From Zygnema cylindricum (taxonomy: Eukaryota; Streptophyta; Zygnematophyceae; Zygnematales; Zygnemataceae): a stretch of DNA of 57,432 nucleotides. Position 1 is the first letter of the stretch; every line of letters starts with the position of its first letter. The translations under genes were made by a program, and so were the position numbers. Shown piece by piece: positions 1 to 12,559 of this stretch. The DNA lies in NCBI GenBank assembly GCA_037447655.1, contig JBBHKE010001955.1, forward strand, positions 1-57,432. Reading direction: 5' to 3'. The notes under the pieces are model-generated. The model was given only the letters and a program-made list of their open reading frames with translations, did no database searches and was not told the origin of the DNA.

Positions 1-1590
1 ACAGCGAAAGGGAAAGGGAGGAGGGAGGTGGTGGTGGGAGGGGGGGGGAGTAAGGGGGGGGAGGTGTGGGGCGGCTGGTTTTTTGTAGTCATATTTGCTA
101 ACAATTTGCTCCACTGTCTTTTCTTCTGTTCATACAGTAGAGTTCAAAGTTTTTTTAGGGTTTTTTGCATTACATTTTTGATACTTTTATGTGGTGTTGG
201 TCGACTGACAGTAAACTGAAAAAGGGAAATTGCAGAGTGGTAGAAAGTCGCTAATGGACAAATTTGAGTATGTGATGTACGGCAAACTCTACAAATATAA
301 CGACGACGAAGCGAGAGGAGGACAGAGAGTGTATCCTTTTTTTCCTTCTTTTTTATCAAATCATTTGTTTACTAATGACCTCTTGCTGAATTGTGCCTTT
401 TAAGTGTCAGCTGTTTTGTCCTCATTTGCAAATATTATGGTGATTTAATGCTAGGTTTCGCGAATACACACTCGTCTTTTTCTTGAAAAATAAAGATATA
501 ACATTAGTTTTTGGTCTATTGATCGTCTCTTTCTCGAAAAAACAAAGAATTAACATAGTTTTTTTGTGTTAAAACGTTAAAGTACAATTCACTTTATAAG
601 ATGTGAAAGCTTTGTGTGTGTCGTTTTGCAACTTTTTTCTACACTTTTGTCTGTTTTGCTCATCGCTTTATTTGAACTCCAAAGGTTTTTGTTTTTCTTT
701 TTTCTCAAGCCTAAGTTTTTTTTCTTTCTTCCCAAACCTGAGTTTTTGTTTTTCTTTTTTTCCCAAACCTTAAACTAAAAAACATATGTATACTAAAAAA
801 TATATGTGTATATAAATTTTTCCTTGACGTTGATTTTAGTGAGATCTACATATCTTTCGGAGGACTCCTCATGAAGCTCAGCGGTGAGGGCTCCAACGTA
901 AAGGACCTCGAATTAGACCAACGCCTTTATTTGTTGATAAGAAAAGTTGGGTAGGTTATAGTTTCTCGGTTTTCTCGTGGAGTTCGAGACTCTCGACTCA
1001 AGACGTACTTTTGAGGTACTTCTTTATGTACTTTTTTGATGCACTTTTGTTTTGAGAGGCTCGATTTATACTAAGGAAATGGTAGAGGAGGCTGGAAGGA
1101 AAGCTTATGGGAAGGAGGTTGTAGGTTGAGGGACAAAGTTGTACTTTTTGTTCTCTTATGCATTCCCATTTTTTGCTCAGGGAGTTGTGAAAGTGGTGGT
1201 GGATTCTTTGCCACTTTGATTTTGCCACCCATTTCCCTTCTTTTTTTTAGGGTTTTTAAGGGCCAGAGTTACGTGGAGTTGTTGATGGTTGATCGTTATT
1301 TTCTTTTAGGGTTTTTTCTCAAGTGTTCTATTATTTAGATTGGTGAAACGTACTCTCGACTTTCTTTGTCGCTTTGTTCAGGTTTCCGTAGCCCGGTTTG
1401 GCTTTTTGGATGGACAAAAAAATAAAACCAAAGAAAGAAAATAAAAATAAAAAATTCCTATGATGCACTTGACCATTCGGCGAAATATATTCACAGTTGT
1501 AAATATCGCTTCTGCGTGTGCGATTATCGTCGCTTCTGCTTACGTGAAACTATTGCTAAGTTAAAATTTGCCATTTGTATAACTAACTTA
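1..1590. other. AT-rich region without a recognisable gene
   Basis: Only short reading frames (up to about 76 codons) with no recognisable domain. The first 70 bases are a G/A-rich simple-sequence patch. The rest is T-rich with homopolymer runs. I see no splice-consistent exon set. Confidence 0.5.
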
Positions 1591-1947
1591 CATTTGTCGT
1601 TTTTCTAACTAACCGGCACTTGTCGTTTTTCTAACTAACCGGCACTTGTCGTTTTTCTAACTAACCGGCACTTATCGTTTTTCTAACTAATCGACATTCG
1701 TCGTTTTTCTAACTAACCGACATTTGTCGTTTTTCTAACTAATCGACAGTTGTCGGTTTTCTAACTAACTGACATTTGTCGTTTTTCTAACTAATCGACA
1801 TTTTTCGGTTTTCTTACTAACCGACATTTGTCGGTTTTCTAACTAGCCGACATTTGTCGGTTTTCTACTAACCGACATTTGTCGCTTTTTTAACTAAACG
1901 ACATTTGTCGTTTTACTAGCTAACCGACATTTGCTACTTTTCGGCTA
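1591..1947. repeat. 26-bp minisatellite, about 14 units
   Basis: The tandem unit is 26 bp and reads approximately CATTTGTCG, five T, CTAACTAACCGA. The first three units are almost identical and end in ACCGG or ACCGGC. Later units alternate ACCGA and ATCGA and drift at the GTCG core. Homogenised units at one end and diverged units at the other are typical of polarised unit turnover. 26 is not a multiple of 3 and no reading frame is kept. Confidence 0.9.
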
Positions 1948-4290
1948 ATTAATGTGGACACATACCACATGTTATGGCATAATTCGTGACATCCGCTGTA
2001 ATTGAGGTCACTTGAACATTTACGAAATTAGTTTAGTTGGTGACGCTCGAGTGTTTTGAAAATGGAGCATCAAAACAATCTCAAATAATTGTACATCGTA
2101 ACCCGGTCATTATTCGCATGTCAATTAACGCGTAGCTACTATAAGACGTACTTTAAAAGTTCCAAACTACTATATCTAAGGGATCGTTCATTTTGTGCTA
2201 AATCTTGTACCACCCTTGAATATTTGTTCACGATGGTTGGCCTATCTAATATGTTCAATAGACGGTATTGAAAGTTATCTAGTCACCATTTTCAAAGAGG
2301 CTGGGCCTGTTACATAGACGTGCTCTTCTGATTTCAGTAACTAGTTTCAACACATCGTATTTTTGTGGTTGGGACGGACGTACTCGTTGAGCAATCATTT
2401 ATTAGTAGAAATTTTTCCAACGTTTCTTTGTTTTAAACATGCTGTAACTCTTAAGTAAAGCATTAAGGAGATATAACCCACCTATTTGGACCATGTCTTG
2501 TAATATCTTGTGGGTGACAAAGTTGTATGGCTTGTGGTCAATCACCATTGCAAAAATTGGCGGCATTTTAGATAGACATGCCATATCCTCAAAACATTGT
2601 CATATTTTCAAACGAGTTCATGACTCTCCACTCAAAAACGATTGGCCACCTTTCTTACAACAACAACGCACCTAATGTGTATCTTGAAGAATTTACACAG
2701 ACTCGTGAGGTTTTAGTATGCCAGTGTGAGGGAGGGTTAGTGTATGAGTTCAATTTTACTTCAACCCTTTAAAAGCATCCCAACACTTTTCGGTTCACTC
2801 TTGATAGATTTTGGTCTTATCACACAATTTTTCAGGTACGCAAGAGGTTGCCCAAAGGTCCCTGTACTTATGCATGAATGTAAAAAAGTATATAGTAAAG
2901 CCGAAACGAAATGATGTCAGGGAAATTTTTCAACACCTACTAGATCTTCACGCCTGAAGATTTAATATCACGTGGCCAAACATAAATTTTGCTTCTACTA
3001 TGACCTTGAAATTATAGTTTTTTCTTGCAAGAATGTGCATCTGGGAGTAATTATCCTTATAAAACGTTTCCTATACCTTTACAAGTTTGTATGACATGCT
3101 TTTCCACCATACAAGTAAAGACAAGAATGTCGTTGAGATCCACTAATTTGAAATGGCATCGTTATGGACTTCTACATCATTCATCGAGTCTTGGAAAGTA
3201 ATTAGAGGATTGAAAAGGAAATGTACCCAGTTTAGTGCAGTTTCAACTAAAACAGGCTAGTAGGTGTACAAATATTGTTTTGGGAACATTTCGCGCCGAA
3301 CTTCATTTAAGGATATTAGACTTTAGAAGATGACATGCAACGAGTTCCTTTTGCCATCAACGGTCGAAAGGGGGGTTGTGTAAGAAGTCTTGCAAATAAG
3401 ATCACCCTCGCCAACACACTTTGTTGACTTATGTTGGGTGCGTATGTATTCGTAACGGATGTTTTTAGCCGCAATTTGAGACTTTGGCATATTGACTGTA
3501 TAACTAAGTTCGAGTGTTAATACCTTTGGGCAAATGGTAGGCACTTACGTGTGGCACTTTATGGTGTACAATGGGCCTTGCCTCAGGGTACACGCTTCGA
3601 CAAGTGCTATATCTCGCGAGAGGCATGTTGCTTGGCAACACAATGCCCGGTACTTTAAACCGTGCACGGTCAAATATCCGACCGCTTGATTTGGTCAAAC
3701 CAAACCACTCATAGTGTTCAGTTGTTAACAATGCTGGAATTTTAGAAAAAGAAAGCTAACGACGTACTCTTTCGTAAACTTTGCAAAACTTGCGATGGAA
3801 ACACTATCAGGGTACAAAGTAATAATACCCAAAAGCATACAAAACAAACGAACAGTAATGCTATTTCGCTTACAAAGCTTGGTCGCACCTTTGGCCATCA
3901 AACCTTTGGTACAAAGCCTTGCAATGGGACTTCTTTCTTAAATTAATGGTACATGAGTACTTTATCCTGGTTTACTTTTATCCACACATACATTTGTAGT
4001 TTCTTTTTTTTAGATACAATCACCAATTACATTCGTAAACAAGTGGGCCCAATCGGTATTCAAAATCCGCAACAACTGAACCAAACGGTCATAAACATAG
4101 AAACAAACTGTACAAACCGAACATTCAAAACACCGGCTTAGTTCGGTCCCGTTCAGTTACACTTCCAAACCGGGCCGGGTGCTACTGTACCGTACTGCGG
4201 CTATGGATCCGTACGCATCTTCAGATTGTACATTTGTACGAAAGCAGATTCACCTTTGAGGGTGCCTGGTGTGTTTCGTCCGCTTGTTCA
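1948..4290. other. Unrecognised region with degenerate minus-strand frames
   Basis: Several minus-strand frames of 60-75 codons lie between 2400 and 3731. They have an ordinary amino-acid mix and could be remnants of one decayed coding sequence read from 3731 towards 2400 with stops and shifts. I cannot assign a family; an old transposon or retroelement pol is possible but unsupported. Confidence 0.3.
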
Positions 4291-4862
4291 CCTGAGGGAG
4301 GCCCCGCTGGCGCGTCTATTACTTTCGCCTCGATTTCAATCTCGTCGTCTTTCGCAAGATCTCAATCTCGATCGAGCCGATTCGACTCCTCATTTTTCGC
4401 CACGTGTCTAGGATCGTAGGAACCATCGTCACCACGCTATTTAGGAAACTGAATTTCACTGACGCAAAGTCACCGACAAGTAAGCTTTTCTGCCACGTGG
4501 TCGATTGCTGAGGAAACCATCAAAACACCTGAAATCGCGTCTGATATCCTGGCCGTCAACCTGAGATTGTCAGACGGCCGCTACTGTAGTCGCCCAATTT
4601 CCAGTAGGACGGTATCAAAATAAAACGACGCAGACGCCACTCTCAAACCAAGCTCACTCCTCCAGCTTCCTCCGCTTCCCACCTCCTCTCCTCCCTCTCT
4701 CCTTCTCTCCTCCTCTCCTTCTCTCCTTCTCTCTTCCTACTTTCTTGACATTTTCTCGTCGATTTCTTCTTAAACAACCATCTCCCAGGAACAAACAGCA
4801 GCACAAAGCCACACACATTTTCCTGCAGGAAAGCGTCCGAAACAAGAGCGAATAGAATAGCC
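4291..4862 (+). promoter_or_regulatory. Promoter and 5' UTR of Root_cap gene A
   Basis: This block recurs upstream of gene B from 14536, and in diverged form at about 19600-20019. It has two ACGT-core sites (CGCCACGTGTC near 4390 and TGCCACGTGG near 4490), which are candidate bZIP/bHLH sites. An A/T-rich stretch near 4613-4625 is a weak TATA candidate. A pyrimidine-rich 5' leader (4665-4740) follows. Conservation between copies is the main support; transcription-start placement is inference. Confidence 0.55.
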
Positions 4863-5145
4863 ATGGCGTCGAGATTCTCTGTGAGCCGGAGTGCTCTCGC
4901 TGTCGTTCTCGCTTTTGTCGTTTTCTCCACGCTGGCCGCCGCCGCCGTCTGTCCCGACTACCGGGCGAACAGCAGCTGCAACACCGGGAGCTGCGTCAAC
5001 AAGGGGATGAAGGGGAAGTTTGCGGTGAGCCCACAGGATAACGACAAAACGACAAATGCTTCTTGCAAACATCTACTTCAGTGTTTTAGTAATCGCCGTA
5101 GATTTGGATGAAATGCTGAAGTCGTTTCCATCATGATGCTTTCTC

Positions 5146-5217
<72 letters not shown>

Positions 5218-6789
5218 TCTCTCTCTCTCCCCCTCTCTCTCTCACCCTCTCTCTCTCACCCTCTCTCTCTCTCCCCCTCTCTCTCCCCCCTCTCTCTCTC
5301 CCCCTCTCTCTCACCCTTTCTCTCCTTATCTCTCCCTCCCCCAGATTCCGAGCAACTGTCCTCTCCTGGTGGGCTACGGGACGTCCGCGTTCTATTTGGC
5401 GGGAGAGCTGCCCGACGACACGGAAGTCAACGCCAAAATTCTCGCGTCGAAACGAAAAAACTCGACCTCGTGCTGCCGCAAGTGCAAAAAGCATAAGAAG
5501 GGAGGAAAGTGCACCTACTGGCAGTTCCTCAACCTGTAAGTCAACCGCACAGATTCCCACTCTCTTTGAAACGAAAAAAGTACAAGGAAGAAAAACAGGA
5601 GAGAGTTAGAGAAGCAGCAGTTGCTAATTTATTTAGATGCTGAGCCTACTTTCCTACTACTCCACTTGAACCCCCTAGGAGAACATAAAAAAATATACAG
5701 CTAAAATTTCTGGACGGACTTTTCACCTCAGGGGTGCCTACGGAGGAGTTTGCTTCATCTATCTCGGAGGGAAGGGTCCCGAATGTACGGACGACGTTCT
5801 GGTAAATACTCGTGTCGGAGGGAAATGCAAAATTCCCCAAATCGTTGAAGATCCTCACTTGGTCGGTGCTCACGGAACTCACTACGATTTCAGTGGCGCT
5901 CCCGACAAAAGTTTTTGTCTTCTCTCCGACAACGATCTCCACATCAACATGAAAATGACCGGATACCTGGACAACCGTACGGAAAGCGCGACTCTCATCA
6001 AGGACGGAAAGGCGGTACGGACATGGATTCGGGAAATCGGTCTTATGTGGAACGTCGAAGGGAAGAGCCATAACTTGAAACTCGTGGCGAGGGGAGGGAA
6101 GGAGACGGAGAGAGGAGAAGGATATTTGGCGATGGCGGTTGTGGATGGGAAAACTCTTCCTAGGATGAAGGCAGGAGAGGAGGAGTTGTTCGAGGGAGGC
6201 TTGTGGATGAAAATGGAGGGTGTGGAGAAGGTTGGGCCTTATGATGTGGATGTGTACAATGTGGTGATTGGGGATCTTTTGGATATGGAGGTCCGATTGC
6301 GAGTGGCCAATCCTCTTTTGCAAAGACCGGAGGATGCCGAAACTCACATAAGCCTAGGATTCAACTCAGTCAAGGTACAGATTGTTCACGATCTCCAATC
6401 TTTTTTATCATGTTTTTGACTTTTTCCTATCTGTAGCGTAAATTTCTTGATTAATTTCCTTCCGAACATTTCTATCTTCCTACTGGATGTCTCTGAAAAA
6501 TGTCTCTCACATCTTTTTGCTTTTCTTGTTTTCGTCTTCTCGTCTTGTTCAGACGACTCCTTCGATCCACGGAGTTTTGGGTCAAACTTACCGCGAAGGG
6601 AGGGAGGAGAGAGCCGTCGAGTTTGGAAAGATCGTGGCAATGCTTAATCACCCGATTTCAGGAGATGGAGAGAATGGAAAAGGATTCATGGATGGAGTCC
6701 CGAGTGACTACGAAGTGTCCGACATTATGAAACCGGACTGCAAGTATTCGGCTTTCCAATCCGGCTCAAACACTCTCGCCTCCCAATAA
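4863..6789 (+). CDS. Root_cap-domain secreted Cys-rich protein, copy A (4 exons, 410 aa)
   Basis: Exons 4863-5024, 5345-5535, 5732-6374 and 6553-6789; every junction is GT-AG and phases agree (0, 2, 0), giving 1233 nt. Residues 1-27 are a signal peptide (MASRFSVSRSALAVVLAF..., Ala-rich end before VCPDY). A Cys-rich N-terminal part follows (SCNTGSC, CCRKCKKHKKGGKC). The motif DPHLVGAHGTHYDFSG opens a Root_cap-like region (PF06830 family, identified from memory). The C-terminal part carries HGVLGQTYREG, the family's signature. The protein is probably secreted to the wall or matrix; its biochemical role is not known to me. Intron 1 holds a long CT microsatellite. Copy B differs at only a few residues (for example IREIG against IREVG), so the duplication is recent. 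No frame damage is visible. Confidence 0.88.
5147..5340. repeat. CT/CCCT microsatellite in intron 1 of gene A
   Basis: A nearly pure (CT)n run to about 5213 is followed by CT mixed with CCC interruptions up to the polypyrimidine tract of the exon 2 acceptor. The same site in gene B (15360-15555) differs in length. The reading frames here (Ser/Leu on +, Arg/Glu on -) are low-complexity artefacts. Confidence 0.9.
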
Positions 6790-7967
6790 CAAAACCTGGT
6801 CAAAACTTACAAAAAATTCCAAAAATCTTGTTTCTCATTAGCTATCTTTCTATTGTATTCTGACAGAACTGCTGCTTGACTTTTTCTTGTGATAGCCATT
6901 TGTACACTAATAATCTCCCAATCTCAATTGTTTGGAAAATTTGTAGATTTACTTCTGCCTACTCACGAAGGCTGGAAGTCGACGAAACATTAATAGTTTT
7001 GAGATAATTAGTTTCAATTTAGTTCTATAAGTAGTTTTTAAAAGCTAGTTTTAGCGTGATTTTTAACTCAGAGCATTATTTCAATGCGAATCTTAAGGGC
7101 ATAGAAACCACTGTTGTTTTCAAAGTTGTCGACAGTAGAAAGGAAAGAGCATTGACAAGGAGGCAACGCCTCTTTTCCAAATAATATTATTGACATATTT
7201 ATCGCTCGACCCTCCTTTTCTCTTGTACCAGCCACATTACTTTGAAAATGAATTTTCAACAGCCTTGGGAAATAAACGTATGTTTATGTGAATAATGCTT
7301 GCAAATTGATCTTTTATCCTTGTGATAAATGGAGATGCCTGCACGTGAGATTGAGACATAGAAAATGACGCAGAAAGTGCAAATTCACTGCAGGAGAAAA
7401 TCAAATTGAAGAGTCATAAATAAGATGTAAAGATTGGCCAAAATAATCTGGGGGCTTTCTCTAAAAACCCTGGAAAAGAAAAGAAAAATAACTCCAAGAA
7501 TAATGACAAACTGGTTTCCAGTTTTCCTCTAGCAACATATTGTCACTAAATCATAATATGAAGCTATGCTTATTAAATGGGAAATAATTACCATGTAATG
7601 TGTAAGGCTAACTCTTCGGAATTAATTTTTCAGCATAGGGTTAGAATAGAGAAAGCGAGAGGGTACTTAAACTAAGTTTGATCAATCTTCTATATTTCTG
7701 AGGGTCAACCATATTAGTTGTTGGGGCACGTTAAACTATTTTTTTGTAATTTGCAACTTTAAAATAAACACAAGATAATCCTGCTACTGTTTGTTACAAA
7801 ACATGTAAATCGTGCACCAGAAGATATTAAATAGAATGATTGAATTGACCATCGAGGTCTAAGGTTGTAAATATTGTTAACATGAATATTCTGCCTTTGA
7901 AACGAAAATAAGCAGTTTTAAATCTTTGGAAAAGGTTGAATCAGAGAAAAAATAAATTTATTGAAAT
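6790..7967. other. 3' flank of gene A, shared with two other blocks
   Basis: A/T-rich non-coding DNA, homologous in direct orientation to 16984-18120 downstream of gene B. It is homologous in inverted orientation to about 13335-14475. Shared landmarks include a CCAGTTTTCC-containing segment near 7517 and a stretch around 7740-7800. No gene seen; the 3' UTR should lie in the first few hundred bases. Confidence 0.7.
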
Positions 7968-10900
7968 TGGGAAAGTGTGGAAGTAGGAAAGTGGGAAAGT
8001 GGGGAAGTGGAGAAATAGGGAAGTGGGGAAGTGGAGAAATAGGGAAGTGGGAAAGTGGGAAAGTGGGAAAGTGGGAAAGTGGGAAAGTGGGAAAGTGGGG
8101 AAGTGGGAAAGTGGGAAAGTGGGAAAGTGGGAAAGTGGGGAAGTGGGGAAGTGGGGAAGTGGGGAAGTAAGGAAGTGGGAAAGTGGGGAAGTGGGGAAGT
8201 GAGAAAGTGGAAAAGTGGGAAAGTGGGAAAGTGGGATAGTGGGAGAGTGGGGAAGTGGGAGAGAGGGAAAGTGGGAAAGTGGGAAAGCGGGAAAATGGGA
8301 AAGTAAGGAAGTGGGAAAGAAGGAAAGTGAAAAAGATGGAAAGTGAGAAAATGGGAAGGTGGGAAAGTGGGAGAGTGGGGAAGTTGGTGAGTGGGGAAGT
8401 GGGAAAGTGAGAAAGTGGAGAAATGGGGAAGTGGGAAAGTGGGGAAGTGAGAAAGTGGGGAAGTGGGGAAGTGGGAAAGTGGGAAAGTGGGAAAGTGGGG
8501 AAGTGGGGAAGTGAGAAAGTGGGAAAGTGGGAAAGTGGGGAAGTGGGGAAGTAAGAAAGCGGGGAAGTTGGGAAGTGTGGAAGAGGGAAAGTGGGAAAGT
8601 TGGGAAGTTTGAAAGTGGGAAAGTGGGGAAGTGAGAAAGTCGGAAAATTGGGAAGTGGGAAGCTGGGAAAGCTAGGAAGTGGGGAAATTGGGAAAGTGGG
8701 AAAGTGGGGAAGTGGGGAAGTGGGAGATTGGGAGATTGGGAAAGTGGGATAGTGGGAAATTCGGGAAGTGGGAGAATGGGAGACTGGGAAAGTGGGTGAG
8801 TGGGTGAGTGGATGAGTGGAGAAGTGCGAAAGTAGGAAAGTAGGAAAGTGGGGAAGTGCGAAAGTAGGAAAGTGGGGAAGTGGGAGAGTGGGAGAGTGGG
8901 ACAGTGGGTGAGTGTAAGAAAGTGGGAAAGTGAGAAAGTGGGAAGTGGGAAAGTGAGAAAGTTGTGAAGTGGGAAAGTGGGGAAGAAAGATAGTGGGAAA
9001 GTGGGAAAGTAAAAAAGTGGGAAAGTGGGAAAGTGGGTCAGTGGGGAAGTGCGAAAGTGGAAAAGTGGGAAAGATGCAGAGTGGGAAAGTGGGAAAGTGG
9101 GAAAGTGGGAAAGTGGGAAAGTGGGAAAGTGGGTCAGTGGGGAAGTGCGAAAGTGGAAAAGTGGGAAAGATGCAGAGTGGGAAAGTGGGAAAGTGGAAAA
9201 GTGGGAAAGTGGGAAAGTGGGTAAGTGGGGAAGTGGGGAAGTGGGGGAGTGGGGAAGTGGGGAAGGATGAAAGTGGAAAAGTGGGGAAGTGGGGAAGTAT
9301 GAAAGTGGGAAAGTGGGAATGTGGGAAAGTGGGGAAGTTGGTTAGTGGGGAAGTGGGAAAGTGAGAAAGTGGAGAGTGGGAAATTGGAGAAATGGGCAAG
9401 TGGGGAAGTGGGAATGTGGGAAACTGGGGAAGTTGGTGAGCGGGGACGAAGGAAAGTGATAAAGTGGAGAAATGGGGAAGTGGGAAAGTGGGGAAGTTGG
9501 TGAGTGGGGAAGTGAGAAAGTGGGAAAGCAGGAAAGAGGGGAAGTGGGAAAGTAAGAAAGTGGGAAAGTGGGAAAGTGGGAGAGTGAGAAAGTGAGAAAA
9601 TGAGAAAGTGGGGAAGTGGGAGAGTGGGGAAGTAGGAAAGTGAGAAAGTTGGGAAGTGGGAAAGTAAGAAAGTGGGAAAGTAAGAAAGTGGGAAAGTGGG
9701 AAAGTGAGAAAGTGGGAAAGTAAGAAAGTGGGAAAGTGGGGAAGTAAAAAAGTGGGAAAGTGGGGAAGTAAGAAATTGAGGAAGTGGGAAAGTGGGAAAG
9801 TGGGGAAGTAAGAAAGTGGGAGAGTGGGAAAGTAAGAATGTGGGAAAGTGGGAAAGTGGGGACGTGGGAAAGTGGGGAAGTAGGAAAGTGGGAAAGTGGG
9901 AAAGTTAAGTGGAAAAGTGGGAAAGTGGGAAAGTGGGAAAGTGGGAAAATCGGAAAATGGGAAAGTGGGAAAGTGGGGAAGTGGGAAAGTGGGGAAGTGG
10001 AAAAGTGGGAAACTGGGAAAGTGGGGAAGTGGGAAAGTGGGATAGTGGAGAAGTGGGGAAGTGAAAAAGTGGGAAAGTGGGAAAATGGGAAAGTGGGGAA
10101 ATGGGAAAGTGGGGAGTGGGGAAGTGGGGAAGTGGGAAAGTGGGGAAGTGGGAATGTGGGAAAGTGGGGAAGTTGGTGAGTGGGGAAGTGAGAAAGTGAG
10201 AAAATGACAAAATGAGAAAGTGGGGAAGTGGGAAAGTGAGGAAGTAGGAAACTGCGAAAGTTGGGAAGTGGGGAAGTGGGAAAGTGGAAAAGTGGGAAAG
10301 TGGGGTAGTGAGGAAGTGAGAAAGTGGGGAAGTGGGAAAGTGGGAAAGTGGGGAAGTAAGAAAGTGGGGAAGTGGGAAAGTAGGAAGTGCGAAAGTTGGG
10401 AAGTGAGAAAGTGGGAAATTGGAAAGTGGGAGAGTGGGGAAGTGAGTTAGTAGGAAAGCGGGAAAGTGGGGAAATGGGGAAATTAAGAAAGTGGGAAAGT
10501 GGTAATGTGGAAAATATGAAAGTGGGAAAGTAGGTGGGTGGGAGGGTGGGAAAGTGGGTGAGTTGGGAAGTGGGAAAGTGGGAAAGTGGGGACGTGGAAA
10601 AGTGGGTAAGTGGGAAAGTGGGAAAGTAGGAAAGTGGGAAAGTGGGAAAGTGAAGTGGGAAAGCGAAGTGTGGAAGTGGGAAAGTAGGAAAGTGGGTGAG
10701 TGGGGAAGTGCGAAAGTGGTAAAGTCGGGAAGTGAAAAAGTGGGAAAGTGGGGAAGTGAGAAAGTGGGAAAGTGGGAAAGTCGGAAAGTGGGTAAGTGGG
10801 GAAGCGGGAAAGTGAGGAAGTGGGGAAGTGGGAAAGTGGGGAAGTGGGTTTGTGGGAAAGTGGGGATGTGGGGGCGTGGGAAAGTCGGGAAGTAGGAAAG

Positions 10901-12420
10901 TGGGGAAGTGGGAAAGTTGGGAAATGGGAGTGTGTGAGATTGGGAAAATGGGTGAGTGGGAAAGTGCGAAAGTGGGGAAGTGGGGGAGTGGGAAAGTGGG
11001 GAAGTGGGAAAGTGGGGAAGTGGGGTACTGGGGAAGTGGGGAAGTAGGATAGTGGGATAGTTGGATAGTGGGAAAGTGGGAAAATGGGAAAGTGGGAAAG
11101 TGGGGATGTGGGAAAGTGGGGAAATGGGAGAGTGGGAAAGTGGGAGAGTAGGGATTTGGGACAGTGGGGAAGTGGGGAAGTGGGAACGTTGGTAAGTGGG
11201 AAAATGGGAAAGTGGGAAAGTGGGAAGTGGGAAAGTGAAAAAGTGGAAAGTTGGAAAGTGGGGAAATGTGAAAGTGGGGAAATGGGAAACTGGGGAAGTG
11301 GGGAAGTGGGAAAGTGGGGAAGTGGGAATGTGGGAAAGTGGGGAAGTTGGTGAGTGGGGAAGTGGGAAAGTGATAAAGTGGAGAAATGGGAAAGTGGTAA
11401 AGTGGGAGAGTGGGAAAGTGGGCGAGTGAGAAAGTGAGAAAGTAGGAAAGTGCGAAAGTTGGGAAGTAGGGAAGTGGGAAAGTCGGGAATTAAGAAAGTT
11501 GGAAAGTGGGAAAGTGGGGAAGTGGGAAAGTGGAAAAGTGGGAAAGTGGGAAAGTGAGGAAGTGAAAAAGTGGGGAAGTGGGAAAGTGGGAAAGTGGGGA
11601 AGTAAGAAATTGGGGAAGTGGGAAAGTAGGAAGTGGGAAAGTGGGGAAGTGAGAAAGTGGGAAAGTGGGATAGTGGGAAAGTGGGAAAGTGGGTAAGTGG
11701 GAAAGCGGGAAAGTGGGAAAGTGGGAAAGTGGGAAAGTAGGGCAGTAGGAAAGTGGGAAAATGGGGATAGCAGTGAGAGTTGGAAAGTGGGAGAGTAGGG
11801 ATTTGAAAAAGTGGGAGAGTGGGAGAGTATGAATGTGGGGAAGTGGGAAAGTGGGAAATGGAAAGTGGGAAAGTGGAGAAATGGGGAATTGGAAAGTAGG
11901 AAAGTGGGAGAGTGGTAAAGTGGGAAATTGATTAAGTGGGGAAGTAGGAAAATGACGAAGTGGGGAAAGTAGGGAAAGTGGGGAAGTGGGAAAATGGGAA
12001 TGTGGTATTGTTTGAAAGTGGGAAAGTGGTAAAGTGGGGAAGTGCGAAAGTGGAAAAGTGGGGAAATGGTTAAGACGGAAAATTGGGTAAGTGAGAAAGT
12101 GGGGATGAGGGATAGTGGAAAATTAGGAAGTGGGAAAGTAGGGAGATGGGAAATTGGGAAAGTGGGAAATTGGGTCTGTGAGAAAGTGGGAAAGTGGGGT
12201 AGTGTGAAAGTGGAGAAGTAGGAAGTGGGAAAGTTCGAAAGTGGGAAAGTTGAAATGTGTGTAAGGGGAAAGTGGGGAAGTGGGAAAGTGAGCATGTGGG
12301 GAAGTGGGGGAGTGGGAAAGTGGGAAATTTGGGAAACGGCAAAGTGGGAAAGTGGGAAATTTGGGAAGCGGCAAAGTGGGAAAGTGGGATTGTAATTTAG
12401 TTGGCGGTGGGATAGTGGGT
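7968..12420. repeat. 4.45-kb tandem array of an 8-bp unit (GTGGGAAA / GTGGGGAA)
   Basis: About 550 copies of an 8-bp unit, GTGGGAAA or GTGGGGAA with scattered variants (GTAAGAAA, GTTGGTGA, GTGCGAAA). Because 8 is coprime to 3, all three frames are read in turn and each encodes the same octapeptide. That explains reading frames of 493 and 841 codons on the minus strand (FPTFPLSH repeats) and VGKWESGK frames on plus; I regard none as genes. The G-rich strand is +. GGG or GGGG tracts are spaced by about 5 nt, fitting the canonical G-quadruplex pattern. The array lies between gene A's 3' flank and a copia fragment. Confidence 0.95.
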
Positions 12421-12559
12421 GTGTCACCACAGAGTATAATGACCATCACACACACTTTGAGAGTTTCGAGGAGAAATTGTGGAAGACTGGGTGCCCAGCT
12501 TCATTTTAAAACTCATAATTAGACCAAGGCGGTAGAAAATACAATATTTTGCAAGAAAT

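Noticed and set aside
1230-1325. TTTAGGG-like words suggesting interstitial telomere repeats
   Set aside because: Only isolated single words (for example TTTTAGGGTTTTT); no tandem TTTAGGG run.
1591-1947. CRISPR-like array
   Set aside because: Units are contiguous 26-mers with no unique spacers, in a plant-type nuclear context.
5078-5609. Frames of ~160 codons on both strands over the CT tract in Root_cap intron 1 (also at 15290-15821)
   Set aside because: Ser/Leu or Arg/Glu low complexity from the CT microsatellite, overlapping a well-supported intron and exon 2 in the wrong frame.
5646-6347. 233-codon minus-strand frame opposite exon 3 of gene A (also 15858-16559)
   Set aside because: Shadow of exon 3. 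The plus frame has family motifs, agreeing splice phases and a signal peptide upstream.
7918-9399. 493-codon minus-strand frame rich in FPTFPLSH (and the 841-codon frame at 9905-12430)
   Set aside because: Produced by an 8-bp repeat that has no stop in any frame. No start context, splice signal, domain or codon bias; similar frames exist on both strands.
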